Source of the DNA: Cytauxzoon felis
Lineage: Eukaryota > Apicomplexa > Aconoidasida > Piroplasmida > Theileriidae
NCBI GenBank assembly: GCA_020283715.1
Contig: JAIQCW010000093.1
Span: 1-64,000 of the forward strand
Reading direction: 5' to 3'
DNA length: 64,000 nucleotides
The position numbers and the translations under genes were made by a program. The notes beneath the pieces are model-generated. The model searched no databases, was not told the origin of the DNA, and saw only the letters and a list, made by a program, of their open reading frames with translations. Shown here piece after piece: positions 24,773 through 35,395 of the stretch (positions within the stretch are counted from its first letter, which is position 1; each line of letters begins with the position of its first letter).

Positions 24773-25692
24773 TTCGGTAACTCCATGTTATAGAGGTCAT
24801 ATATGAACATATTTATAAGATAAATGATTACAAAAGTGCGTAAGAACTCTCATATGTAATATTAAATACTACTAATTAAAACATTTAAATCGTTGATAAT
24901 AACAATCTAGGAATCTATTTATTATATCATTATAAATGGACAAAGCTTAGAGGAGGTAGTTTTAGTAGATAATTCAACCCACACAACTAAGTAAACCCGT
25001 CTATACCCAGAAAAGTATATGTAATACTATTCATTGATCAGAAAGTTCCTAAATAATAAGGATCAAATAACAGTTAATGTAGAAATAACCATATTTAGTA
25101 ATGAAATTGTTTCACTGTCCAACTAGATAATAAAGTATTATGGTCATCCACATAACACATCAATAAATTAAACCATTATAATTAGTTATCTGTGGATCTA
25201 ATTAATGCTAAGTTACAATACAATGATAACGTAACATCATAGTTTAGTAGAAGTTTAAATAATTGTATGATCAAGGGACGAAAATTCGTATTACGAATAT
25301 TATATGTACAAACAGTTTGAATCATGTATAAATATAAAATTTTAGTGTGTGAGATAAATAAAAACAGTAATAAGTAAGAGATGTTACATTTATGATATAA
25401 CGTGTATATATGATGTCTAAGACATATCATCACAAAACGAATTATATGCATTGATAAACTTTAAAATAAATAATAACCACGTAAAGGAACACTAATCAGT
25501 AAATAACACAATTTTATGATATTTTATATTTTAAAATCCTGACATGTTGTGCCTACCATGAGGCGTAACCAATACAAATTCGCATGTGTCTTTTACAATA
25601 GAATAATTGTAAATATGATATTCATATTACATTTTGCTGATTAGCTTGGTGTTCTAATAGTAGGGCCGCCAAATTCACTTAACTGTTTAATG
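24773..25692. other. Intergenic region between divergent gene starts
   Basis: A 0.9-kb AT-rich gap between the starts of the ASCC3-like gene (minus) and the NF-YC gene (plus). Open frames inside it have no coding texture. No RNA gene is apparent. Confidence 0.6.
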
Positions 25693-26807
25693 ATGTCCGA
25701 GGCGGGTGTAGGTGAGCTCAAGGAAGAGCTGTTTGATGTGTCATCTAGTTTTTTGAGTGAGTTATTGTTCAGTTAAAAATCTTTTAATATAACATTACTT
25801 AGGTGAAGAATCTGACCAAACGAAGGGCAGTCACTTGCCTATAGCCAGAGTTAAAAAGATTATGAAGGAAGGGGAGCACACCGGGGTATTTTATTGTCCT
25901 CACTCATATCAGTTACTGTGTAGATGATATCAGCGGACGCACCAGTAATATTAGCAAAGGCGTGTGAGATGTTGATTAAAGAGCTAACTTTAAAGTCTTG
26001 GGACTGTACATTATTAACAAGAAGGTGTACACTTCAAGTTAGTTTAATATATATTACATACAAAACATTCAACTTGTAGAAGCAGGATGTAACATCAGCT
26101 ATCTTTAAAAACAGTTCTTATAATTTTCTTATTGATATACTGACCCCTGAAGAATTGAAACCCAGAATGGAATCCTCTATCGTTGTATGTTTATTATAGT
26201 ATTTTATATAACTTATCATAAGGGTACCAGAAGAGCACTAGATTTAGGTAATGGATACAAATATATGCATATGCCAATTAATGGATTGAAAAATGGTAAC
26301 AATATAAATCTGCCACAAATACGTTATTACCGTGACGTTCCACCCAAGAGGTTAATACATCAACATCAAGTTCACCCATATCAGGGTTACAACAAACACC
26401 CACTTCAACATATAAATAATATGTTGTCACCTCGTTACTTATATGGTCAAATTGATAATGTAAACACGAGCACACCAACCAACGGTAACAACCAGCCACT
26501 TGTGAATGGATCCAATCAACTGATTAGTAGTCGAACCAATAATGGCTTGCCATTATCAATGAGTATCTCAGGGAACAGTATTAATAGTAGTAACAGCACA
26601 AGTAGCAATGGAAACAGTACAAAGCACAAATTACCAATACTTCAGTTCGGCAGAAATAGTCAAAACTATGGAAACAACTCAAACACACAAACAAATGGCA
26701 CACAAAATGTCTACCAATCGCAAACACTCTTCAACAATCCGCGATTTAACGGGCAAAGCGATGTCACAAACACAAACGTGTACAGCGGCCATTATAGGCA
26801 ACAATGA
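25693..26807 (+). CDS. NFYC: CCAAT-binding factor subunit NF-YC/HAP5, 316 aa
   Basis: Five exons: 25693-25756, 25803-25885, 25924-26037, 26080-26184, 26223-26807. After joining, residues about 30-120 form a histone fold with the NF-YC hallmarks LPIARVKKIMKEGE, MISADAPVILAKACEMLIKE, LTLKSWDCTLL, RRCTLQKQDVTSAI and YNFLIDI. NF-YC pairs with NF-YB in the nucleus and with NF-YA binds CCAAT boxes. The related DR1/DRAP1 and CHRAC folds are less like it. The last 195 residues, from one exon, are rich in Asn, Gln, Ser and Thr and probably disordered. The histone fold is spread over four tiny exons and would be missed without splicing. Confidence 0.85.
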
Positions 26808-26882
26808 TGTTTTTTTATGTAGATTTAAAAATATTATAATTTTAACTTGTACTATGACTGTACTAATATATTAATTGTTAAA

Positions 26883-27569
26883 TTATTTACTTATCCATAA
26901 TATCCCATTTCCTAAGGTGGACATATTAACATATGCTAATAGACGTACTTGATAGCGTTTTTCAACATTCTTGTGCAAGGTGGACTCATATTCTGGACAG
27001 TCCACAAAATATTTGGGGGCGCTTAACACAAACGGAAATCTTCCGTAGTGCTTTTCACGTCTTGGACGAAATGCTAAGTAAATATTATCAATTAATATTA
27101 TAATCATACCAAATGCAGAATCCTGTGAATAATCATGCTCGTTGTCAACCAATGATCCAGTAAACTTCAACGAATAATTCCTTTATGGTGTAGTTAGCAA
27201 TTTAATAAGTGAAAACTACCTTAATGAATGGTTAAAAAAAGGTATGGCATGAGCGTATAGCATATGGCGATCGGGGAGCTGAAGTCTTAAATGACGTGAT
27301 CTTCCACTAATTTAATAATATTTTATAACTAAATTATATATAATAACATACGTAACATCAGGGTTGCCCATGAGTTCATGAAAACTTGCCACTAATGTAA
27401 CTCCAACCGTCAGATAGCTTAGGAAATAATATACGTATTGAGTAGGATCGTTAAACCAAAGACGATATGTGCGTTGAAAAAAATAGTCCTGTAATCTTTT
27501 ATCGGTACCACAATTCGTTATGTTTTTACATATTTGACGAAGGTGATGTACATCCTTAAATATCGCCAT
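26883..27569 (-). CDS. Small membrane protein, possibly cytochrome c oxidase subunit 6A-like, about 188-200 aa
   Basis: Exons 27569-27352, 27306-27220 and 27180-26883, with an optional further 36-nt in-frame intron at 27109-27074 that has GT..AG ends. The protein starts MAIFKDVHHLRQICKN, has a single membrane segment (YVYYFLSYLTVGVTLVASF), then HELMGNPDV, RHLRLQLPDRHM and IPFFNH. A membrane helix followed by HE, HLR and a terminal F-N-H resembles COX6A, a nuclear-coded inner-membrane subunit of complex IV, but several usual residues, including the WGDG motif, are absent. The COX6A idea is tentative; a small mitochondrial membrane protein is the safer statement. Confidence 0.45.
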
Positions 27570-27969
27570 AGTTAAAATATATTTTGTTGGCAAGCGAGAA
27601 AATTTTTGACAAAATATATCTTTAAACTAGTAAAGTGAAATCATATGATGAAATAATCCATTTTTAATATTAGTGAAATGATGAGTACAAAATATTGTGT
27701 GGTCATTTCATGTCACAAGTTGAGTGTTCAAGGAACATAATAACCACAAAATAAACATATGGCCATTTCATTATAAACACGTATTATATAACTTGTTATA
27801 TACATTATATGCACTCAATTAAGTGTCTAACAACATTATATACTGATATATAATCATATTATTTGTTGCCATGATCTGTACAGTTTTCACTCAAATTTTG
27901 CTTTAGCTTAAGGAACATAGTTTATTGTCTAACATTTATATAATTAAAAAACTACATATAGTGCCAAAA
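27570..27969. other. Intergenic region between divergent gene starts
   Basis: AT-rich gap of 400 bases between the COX6A-like gene (minus) and the kinase gene (plus). No gene or RNA is seen. An in-frame TTG-initiated extension of the kinase to 27925 was not accepted because a good ATG lies at 27970. Confidence 0.55.
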
Positions 27970-29475
27970 ATGCAGAAAATTTTAAAATCTATCGCACCTG
28001 ATGATATATCTCCTTTTTCCCTATCTTTGGCAAAGAGACTGAACACCTGCAACATAAAAGTTACTGAGAATTGCACCTATTGGAAACCTGCGGCTGTAAT
28101 AAGTGATAATGAATACTACATTGGGCGCGCCATTAATCAATACTTCGTCCAAGAAAAGATAACCAGTACGACTAATTCCACTATTTGGTTATCTTATGAT
28201 ATAATAAAGAACGAGCTTTGTTGTATGAAGGTTTACTATATTGTGGCCTGTATGAAGGAACGTTCCGTACGTTTTTTCAAGGAAGATACAGAAGTAATAA
28301 CATTATTAGACAAGATTATAGACGAAATGTTATATCATTGTTCATTGTACAAATGTCCGGGTGTTTCAAAAGTTAATGAAATTATAGTTAACTTGAACCA
28401 AGATATTATATACTTCATCATGTCATATTATCCATCGCAGTTATTATATTATGATTGCCATGACCAGTGTTACTATGGGCCATGTAGTAAGAGTCTATAC
28501 AATGAGTTAGGTGCAAAGCATATATTAAAAGAACTTATATATACAGTAAAATATCTACATGATAATGGTATCATTCACAAAGACATTAAGCCTGAAAATA
28601 TATTATTAAAAAAAATTGAATATAATCTTTTTGATATTCAATCCAGCGATCAATCCTCCAAAAATAATTCGTATAGCAGTACAATTATTAAAAAGTTACC
28701 ATCTAATGATGTAAATGCAGTTAAATTGTGTAAAAGAAATTATGATTTTATAACTAATTTGGAGCCGCCCTTGTTGAATACGTTGGATGAATATTTACTC
28801 AAACACTTCCCATACAATCCTTTAATTACTTCAGATTTCGACTGGAATTTGTGGGATGATGTAGATTTAACTTGTGATTGGATAACATCAGAAAATTCTA
28901 TACAAATTGGAAGAAATTCATATAACTATGCAAATCATCTTTACAATATATCAATAGATTCATGTTTTGATGTTTTTAATTACTTTATAAGCGAAACCTG
29001 TCCAATACCCTACAGAATTAATCCTAAGTTTGTTAAAAATAGCGAATTGGATGATACTGAATACAAATACCCCACCAACGAATTTGTTGTTATAACCGAC
29101 TTTGGTGTAACGAGTTTGGCATATACCGAAGACGGAGACGTAGAAAAACTTGCAATATATGATTCTGAAGGGACTTTAGCATTTATAAGTCCAGAAAGCC
29201 TAAAATACATGGATGGTAGTATATCGGCTAGGGAGCATGACGTATACTCTCTGGGTGTCACTCTATATTGTATGATATATGGTAAACTACCATATTATGG
29301 CAATAATTCAATTCAACTTCTTGTCAATATGTTAGAGGAACCGCTAAACTTTGGATCTAATCGCATTATATCGCCAGAACTTAAATCTTTGCTGTCAGAA
29401 ATGTTGGATATGAATTATAAAAATCGCATATCACTAGACGAAATACTTAGGCATCCGTGGATGATTAATACTTAA
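27970..29475 (+). CDS. CAMKK/SNF1-activating-type serine/threonine kinase, 501 aa
   Basis: Single exon. Kinase landmarks in order: the ATP-site lysine in CCMKVY, catalytic loop IIHKDIKPENILL (HRD as HKD), then a long low-complexity insert of roughly 150 residues, then DFGVTSLAYTEDGD, the activation-loop end GTLAFISPESLKY, DVYSLGVTLYCMIYGKLPYY and a final HPWM. The DFGV, GTxAFxSPES and GVTLYC strings match the calmodulin-dependent kinase kinase / Elm1-Tos3 group, upstream activators of SNF1/AMPK-like kinases. I see no calmodulin-binding segment. The Gly-rich loop is poor. It is probably active, since the Lys, HxD Asp and DFG Asp are all present. Its stop is 4 nt from that of the convergent gene. 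Confidence 0.8.
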   Translation: MQKILKSIAPDDISPFSLSLAKRLNTCNIKVTENCTYWKPAAVISDNEYYIGRAINQYFVQEKITSTTNSTIWLSYDIIKNELCCMKVYYIVACMKERSVRFFKEDTEVITLLDKIIDEMLYHCSLYKCPGVSKVNEIIVNLNQDIIYFIMSYYPSQLLYYDCHDQCYYGPCSKSLYNELGAKHILKELIYTVKYLHDNGIIHKDIKPENILLKKIEYNLFDIQSSDQSSKNNSYSSTIIKKLPSNDVNAVKLCKRNYDFITNLEPPLLNTLDEYLLKHFPYNPLITSDFDWNLWDDVDLTCDWITSENSIQIGRNSYNYANHLYNISIDSCFDVFNYFISETCPIPYRINPKFVKNSELDDTEYKYPTNEFVVITDFGVTSLAYTEDGDVEKLAIYDSEGTLAFISPESLKYMDGSISAREHDVYSLGVTLYCMIYGKLPYYGNNSIQLLVNMLEEPLNFGSNRIISPELKSLLSEMLDMNYKNRISLDEILRHPWMINT

Positions 29476-29479
29476 AAAA

Positions 29480-31099
29480 TTATAAAATTTTATTTTTAAA
29501 GTCTCTAAACTCCAAATTTGGTGAATGTTCAAATTCTGGTCCAGGTTGTCTTGTTTTCTTTTCTATCTTCCCCACTACAGGCTTTGATAACATCGTTACT
29601 ATTACTAGTACATTATTTAGGTCCTTATATCCTGCTGTCGCAGACATTGCATCTAGTATCACTGTCCCGGTATCTTCCAAATCATAACTTGCACAATTTG
29701 GTGTATTCAACCATATCCTTCTCAAATTTTTTCGAATTGTTTTGGCCATTACCACTCGTTCTTCCCTAGGCAATGATAGTGCGTCATCCGTTACGCCATT
29801 TGTATTTTCATACAATTTCACAGTGTCTATGGATCTTTTTTCTAACTCCACCTTCAATTTTGGGTTTAAATATGTCATGTCAGAGAAAAGTTCCATCCTA
29901 ACCTGCCTATAGATATGTAGTGGTGCACCCAATACCTTTCTATTTATCAATTCACGTAAGATATCCCACAATATCATTTCATCACTTGGTAAATTTACTT
30001 CATGCCTTATACGTTTATAAACACCTCTAGCGCGATTAACCGGCATTACTTTATGGCCAGAACCCAAATGACGTTTAATGAGACCGGATAAATATGGTAC
30101 AGTAACTAATATGTCTAAAGCGTCACCTTGAGATTTTGGGGGTGTGTTCAAATTTCCGTATAATTTGGCGGCTCTTCTCAAAAATGTATCCGATATATAC
30201 TCTTCTTTTAATCTGGATACAAATGACCTGGCTCCTCGCGAATTAAAATCAGTATTTAAACAAAATGAAGTAATAAGCTCGCGTTCACATTTATATCCAG
30301 CGGCGAATGCAACATTTTTAACAATCTGTAGTGCGTACTTAGGATATAGAGCAGCGGACATAAACACTATTTTAGCCTTTGTAGTATTAGATAGGTGTTG
30401 ATGTATACGTGAGTCAATTAATTTGGACGGAGACCAATGTTGATCTTTATTTTCATCTAATATTTCATAAAACAAGTCATCAGAGTATGGATATCCTTGC
30501 ATTTTAAAATCTATACGCTCGGGGTATGTCTGTTTTAATGGATTGTTCAAATCATCTTCGTAATCGATTTGATTGCACGTCATATCAAATGCATATGCCA
30601 AATTGGTGTGCCTTAATATATCAGATAGGTAACGTAAGCGTATTTCTGGTGGTATTCCTAATCTTATATAACGTAGCAGGAACATCAATGTGTAGCGTAC
30701 CAATTTCATACCTAGTAAAGTGTAGACATTGAATTTAATCCTTCTCAAACATAGTACGTCAGCCCTTAATGATCTGTTATATTCGTTATCTGTAAACCTT
30801 ATATGGTTAAAATATAGATGTTATACCTTCAGGTGTTAATATATTAATGCCAAAATGTCCTGTCAATGCACCAACCTCTCGTACTAAGATCCTAGGCGTT
30901 ATCTTCATGTGAAATGCGATCCTTCTATATATTTCAACAAATTCCTCTGATGCTTTAAAAATATTAGACAATAACTACAAAATAACTTACCATAATTGTG
31001 TAATACATAACGGTGAATGAATTTGTTATAGATGCCACCTTCAGTAACTGGCTTTATCAAAGCTCCTCTATTGTCCACGAAAACTTTATCCCTGTCCAT
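29480..31099 (-). CDS. Conserved-looking protein of unknown function, 514 aa
   Basis: Three exons (31099-30991, 30952-30827, 30789-29480), introns of 38 and 37 nt. The protein starts MDRDKVFVDNRGALIKPV and is mixed alpha-helical and basic, with stretches such as RILVREVGALTGHFGINIL, VFMSAALYPKYALQIVKN and TVPYLSGLIKRHLGSGHK. No signal peptide, membrane segment or catalytic motif is recognised. The unbroken 436-codon last exon and clean splicing make it a real gene. I cannot assign a function. Confidence 0.6.
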
Positions 31100-31145
31100 T
31101 GTAGCAAGAAACTCTTTTCGCTACACAAAATATTACATAATAATG

Positions 31146-31592
31146 TTATAAACAAACCCGTTTTGTCATATTTGGATTGGTAGGCCATAACCAATCGTAT
31201 ATTTCTTGACCACCATCACCCAAATCAATACCAAATTTATCTAATAGATCATTTTTAGGAGATTCATGTACATATTTTGTATTCTTCCTGCGTTTGTATG
31301 CGATACGCTTTCGTGATTTTACATTGGCCTTTATTTTAGATACCTTTTCTATCCTGTGAGGTATCATTTTCTGATTCCTTCTCGTAAATGACTGTACCTT
31401 CCTAGAAGAAACCATATTACCTCGAAATGATCTAGCATTTTTAATGTTGTAAAGCTGCGATTTCAAGTAACATATATAGCACTTTTCTAGCGACTGTGAA
31501 TTTACATAATATCCACCCACACCTGCAAGTATTGCGATAAAGTAAATCAGTAAGGAAATTCCCGATATATAAAATATTTTAACTAATATCAT
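31146..31592 (-). CDS. Small membrane-anchored basic protein of unknown function, 148 aa
   Basis: One exon. The N-terminus (ISGISLLIYFIAILAGVGGY) is a signal peptide or anchor; the rest is strongly basic (SRKRIAYKRRKNTKY) and ends with an acidic and aromatic patch (DLGDGGQEIYDWLWPTNPN). No family is recognised. A secreted or type II membrane protein is likely from the hydrophobic start and charge pattern. Confidence 0.5.
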   Translation of the reverse strand: MILVKIFYISGISLLIYFIAILAGVGGYYVNSQSLEKCYICYLKSQLYNIKNARSFRGNMVSSRKVQSFTRRNQKMIPHRIEKVSKIKANVKSRKRIAYKRRKNTKYVHESPKNDLLDKFGIDLGDGGQEIYDWLWPTNPNMTKRVCL

Positions 31593-32194
31593 CGAACATT
31601 ATCGAACTATGTAATCTCAAATGTGGCCGTTAGAGTAAATCAAAATAAATGTACAATGTAGTATAAGACATAGTATCCGGTATACAGTTACAAAGAATGA
31701 CATAATATTTATTGTACATTATCTAAGGGAATAAAGGGAATATAATTGTGTTCTACCATAGGATCAATTTTAAATAAAATTATTCGTAGAATCATTGTAT
31801 TATTAGACATTTGCGAATAGCCATAAAACTTTGTAAGTTTGATATTAAATAAACATATAAATAGTATAGAATGTATAAAAAATAATGGAAATATTAAAAA
31901 TTCTGCAAAAGTCAAGGCCGAGATCTATTTCGTTCTATAATAGAGTTGACAAGAATTGAATTAATACACATTCACAATAATTGAAAATATACATAGATGA
32001 TTATTAAGAGTGGTTGTAAAAGATAATTAGAATGTAATAAATATAGAAATTAATGCTTGGTCTAAATTATAACATATTCATTCCCCATAGTTGTCCACTA
32101 TGATGCGTTGCCAAATCCTTTGAAAATAAACTTTATCGAAAATGCTTTGTAAATGTATGAAATTATTACAAACACGATAGTATAATTGGTTGGA
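31593..32194. other. Intergenic region between divergent gene starts
   Basis: AT-rich gap of 0.6 kb between the basic membrane protein (minus) and the Cys-rich protein (plus). I see no coding frame or RNA gene. Confidence 0.55.
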
Positions 32195-32561
32195 ATGTCA
32201 GCAAACATTTCGGATATAACAAATCCTAAGGATTTACAATTTTTTGAATCATATGATCATTATACACTGAGCAACCCTCATGCAGGCGTACGTTTTCTTT
32301 GATCTTTAGATTTTTTTGAGTTTGATTTGAATTTAGGACCCGCGTTGCCTACAATCAAACGCTTGGACTTATTGTAAACTAAGGTATACATTGTACTGTC
32401 GATGTTGTAGGGAACTTGGAGAGGATGATCCTCGTTGCAAGTGTGTTTTTTGTGTAAATATGTGTATAAAAAACTTCAGGTACCAGTATTATAGAACTGA
32501 AATAGCTTGTACGCAAGATTTCCTCGATGTAGTTAATAAGCATAGAGAACAAGGTTTGTAA
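32195..32561 (+). CDS. Small protein with CxCxxC...C cluster, unknown function, 103 aa (or 127 aa)
   Basis: Exons 32195-32291, 32310-32373 and 32411-32561 join in frame; the first intron is only 18 nt and the second 37 nt. The protein starts MSANISDITNPKDLQFFESY and has DDPRCKCVFCVNMC, a Cys cluster that could bind zinc, followed by a basic aromatic helix region. An alternative last intron (32554-32572, 19 nt) would replace the stop at 32559-32561 and extend the frame to a TAA at 32650-32652, giving 127 residues. I recognise no family. Support comes from frame, phase and composition only. Confidence 0.45.
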
Positions 32562-32661
32562 TTGTGCAATAGGCACATGTTTTATAATAAACATAGGAAC
32601 TTGCTCTATGGATACGTTACCTAGTCATCAGTTACATAATATGCGCCATTAATTTACAAAT

Positions 32662-33199
32662 ATGACCAGGTTAAATTTCTGTAAAAAGAAATTTAAGATA
32701 CCTAAGTTTGATTCTTGCGACTGGTAGTAATTATTATATTTGTAACCTAATAAATATAGGCATATACCTACGCAAGCTTTACAAGATGAAATAGTTGATT
32801 TATTTAAATGGTAAATTATCCAATAATTAAATTGTTATCGTCTAGTATTTTGGACGATGTTCATTGGAACGACCTGAAGAACTATTTTATATTTGGTATA
32901 AATGATACTACCGAGTCTATCGAACTTGGTACGAAGATATCATCCATAATTTTATTTAAAGGAAATGCGTATGTTAAATAGATTTGTTAAATTTCCTAAT
33001 TACATGTAGGCCTGTTAACATTATACAACACTTGCCATATGCATGTGAAGCAAACAACATTAAGTATGTAACGATATTAAAGAGAGTTAACTTAGGGGAT
33101 AAGATCCCTACAAAGTGCATTAGTTGTGTTGCCGTAGTAAATTGCGCTGGAAATGATAAAATATCTAAGTTAAATGACACCATCTCTAGACATTTTTAA
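32662..33199 (+). CDS. L7Ae/Rpp38-like RNA-binding protein (possible RNase P/MRP subunit), 141 aa
   Basis: Four exons: 32662-32723, 32760-32810, 32846-32968, 33010-33199, with introns of 35-41 nt. The joined protein has an L7Ae-type fold: FGINDTTESIELGTKIS, LPYACEANNIKYVTI and a leucine-glycine turn (RVNLGDKIPTKC) in the expected order. The basic N-terminus and weak match to ribosomal eL8 or NHP2 suggest the Rpp38/Pop3 branch, which binds K-turn RNA in RNase P and RNase MRP. The last 30 bases overlap the 3' coding end of the PPR gene on the other strand. The branch within the family is uncertain. Confidence 0.6.
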
Positions 33200-35395
33200 T
33201 GAATGTTCATCTAGATATGTCTGTATCATTTTTTGTTCTCTAATTTTTTCCTCAAATGTAACTTTTCTTTGCAGAGTAACTAAATTATTAATCATTAAAT
33301 TTATTTGCGTAATGTGTTTGCCAGCTTCATACAATTTCTTTATAAGTGATGGTGTGGGAAATATTTTCGCCAGATACATTTCGTTTAATACCTCTAGGGT
33401 TCTCTTAGCAGATTTAGATAAAATTGCCATCTCTAATGCCATGCACATCAGTGTGTTTCTCGGTGTTATTTTTTCTTTTAATGCATTCCACAACAAAAAA
33501 AATCTACCAGGATCTTTCAACTTCGGTCCCAACATTCTGAATTAATAATATTGACGATTATATTATAATACCTTAATAATATAAAATATGTCATATAATC
33601 TGGTTCAACATTGAATAAATCAAAATGTTTCAATACGTCCAATGCATGATCGTAATACTTCCCACTATCATAAACAAATATTATGGCATTCAACAATTTA
33701 GTGGTAACATTAACTTTCTTATTGATCATAGAATTAACTATTTGCCAAACTTTACGTATACAACCAATTTTTTCACTCTCCGTCATATCTGCACGGGCAA
33801 TCTGCTTTGCCAAGACCTTTATCAATGTTATGTACATTTCATCGTCTATTATAATATCCAATCTCTCTGCTTCTGATAGCAATTCCTTAGCTTTACGTAT
33901 GTTACCAGATATCTCGCATGACTGAATGTTATAATTAAAAGATATCATTACTAGTAAGCGTACTTTCAAAAGATGCAAAATCAGTTGAGAAGTTACCTTA
34001 TAACCTTCGGCCTTCAATTGTGTATATAGTTGGAAGCACTTATGAAAATACTCACGCCTATAAGATAAACAATTTATTAACTCTTTATAAGTATGATATG
34101 TAGGATGCTTATTTAAAAGAAGCATTTCATCGTAAATATTTATGGCCCTTTCAGCATTACGCATGGGTATGCAACTCTTTATCATCGTTGTAAACAGAAC
34201 TTCATCTGGTTCTATTAACCTCCACGTTCTCATATAATTATATAATCTCCATGCATTAGAAAATTGTTTCTTCGTTACTAATCCATCAATTAATATGGTG
34301 TATACAACTAAATCTGCCTTTAAACCATCTCTTTCCATTTTTCTATATAACGAAAAAGCACTAGAAACATCATCTGATACTATGTGAATCTTAATCATTA
34401 ATGCGTAAGTTCTTAAATCTGGTGAAATTGAATCTGATCTCATAGATAAATATAAATATCTAGAAGTTTTTGCATCCTTTAACTTCATACAACCAATCAA
34501 TATATTATTGTATGTTTCTGTACTTATCTCTATACCATATTGCTTCATTTCAGACAAAATTGATAAACACTCTTTTAATTTACCGCGTAAACCGCGCTCT
34601 TTTATCAAATTATTTATGTTATTGGATATAGAAACACCCTTTTCGATAATAGATTTAACCGTCCGATCTCTATAAATGGAAAGATGGGCATATCTACCAT
34701 CTAATATGCTATCTAAAAACTTGTAATCAAAATATAACATATTCCTACCGTTTATAATTGATGCAGTTTTGGGATCCTCGGGGATTGTCGGTTTTTCACT
34801 GTCTAAATGAATATATTTAAATAAATTTTAAACTTACTATAATCTTCATGCACACAAATAATGTTTTTAATGCTATCCAGTCGATCTTTAGGTCTCAACG
34901 ATGGATAAAGGATTTGACTTTTGGGGAGGCTTTTACAAATGTCAAGAAAATTTGTATAAGTTTTATCATCACCGATATTATTTTCAAATGAAGAGTTCAA
35001 TGAACAAGTATCATTATTACTAACAGATTTGACAGATGAAATATTCTTAATAAATTCAGATTTGTCCACGGGAAATCTCCATTTGCTTGGATCTTTAATT
35101 CTCTTTAGAGCTATCGTTTCTTGTTTCCATAAACCAACTACCATTGACTTAAAATCTGTCTTTTTTTTGGTATTTAAACAATCAAAAAGGTCTCTTAAAT
35201 AGCCCTTATTCGGAGACTGTGGTTCTGAGACGGTAATACTTCGATCATCACCTTAGTAAATAGAATATTATTTCAATAACTATAATTACAATCAATACCT
35301 GGTAATATAGAACGTTTTTGAATGTCTAACAAAACATTGGTGTAAGGAATTGACAAAGACTTGGTTGGACGCTTACACAAACTTGGCGTTCTCAT
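33170..35395 (-). CDS. Pentatricopeptide-repeat (PPR) protein, 688 aa
   Basis: Five exons: 35395-35299, 35251-34838, 34802-33964, 33921-33572, 33536-33170. The 42-nt intron 33963-33922 is a multiple of three and free of stops, so unspliced RNA would stay in frame. The middle holds a run of 35-residue PPR motifs, for example STETYNNILIGCMKLKD, DLRTYALMIKIHIVSDD, DLVVYTILIDGLVTKK and DEVLFTTMIKSCIPMRN. PPR proteins bind single-stranded organellar RNA sequence-specifically. The N-terminus (MRTPSLCKRPTKSLSIPY) is basic and could be a mitochondrial transit peptide. The last residues overlap the L7Ae-like gene in antisense. Confidence 0.85.

Noticed and set aside
25182..25451. Open frame of 89 codons on the minus strand
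   Set aside because: Cys/Leu/Tyr-rich translation of AT-rich intergenic DNA, no splice partner and no homology texture.
32379..32594. Minus-strand frame of 71 codons
   Set aside because: It is antisense to exons 2-3 of the Cys-rich gene, whose exon phases agree.
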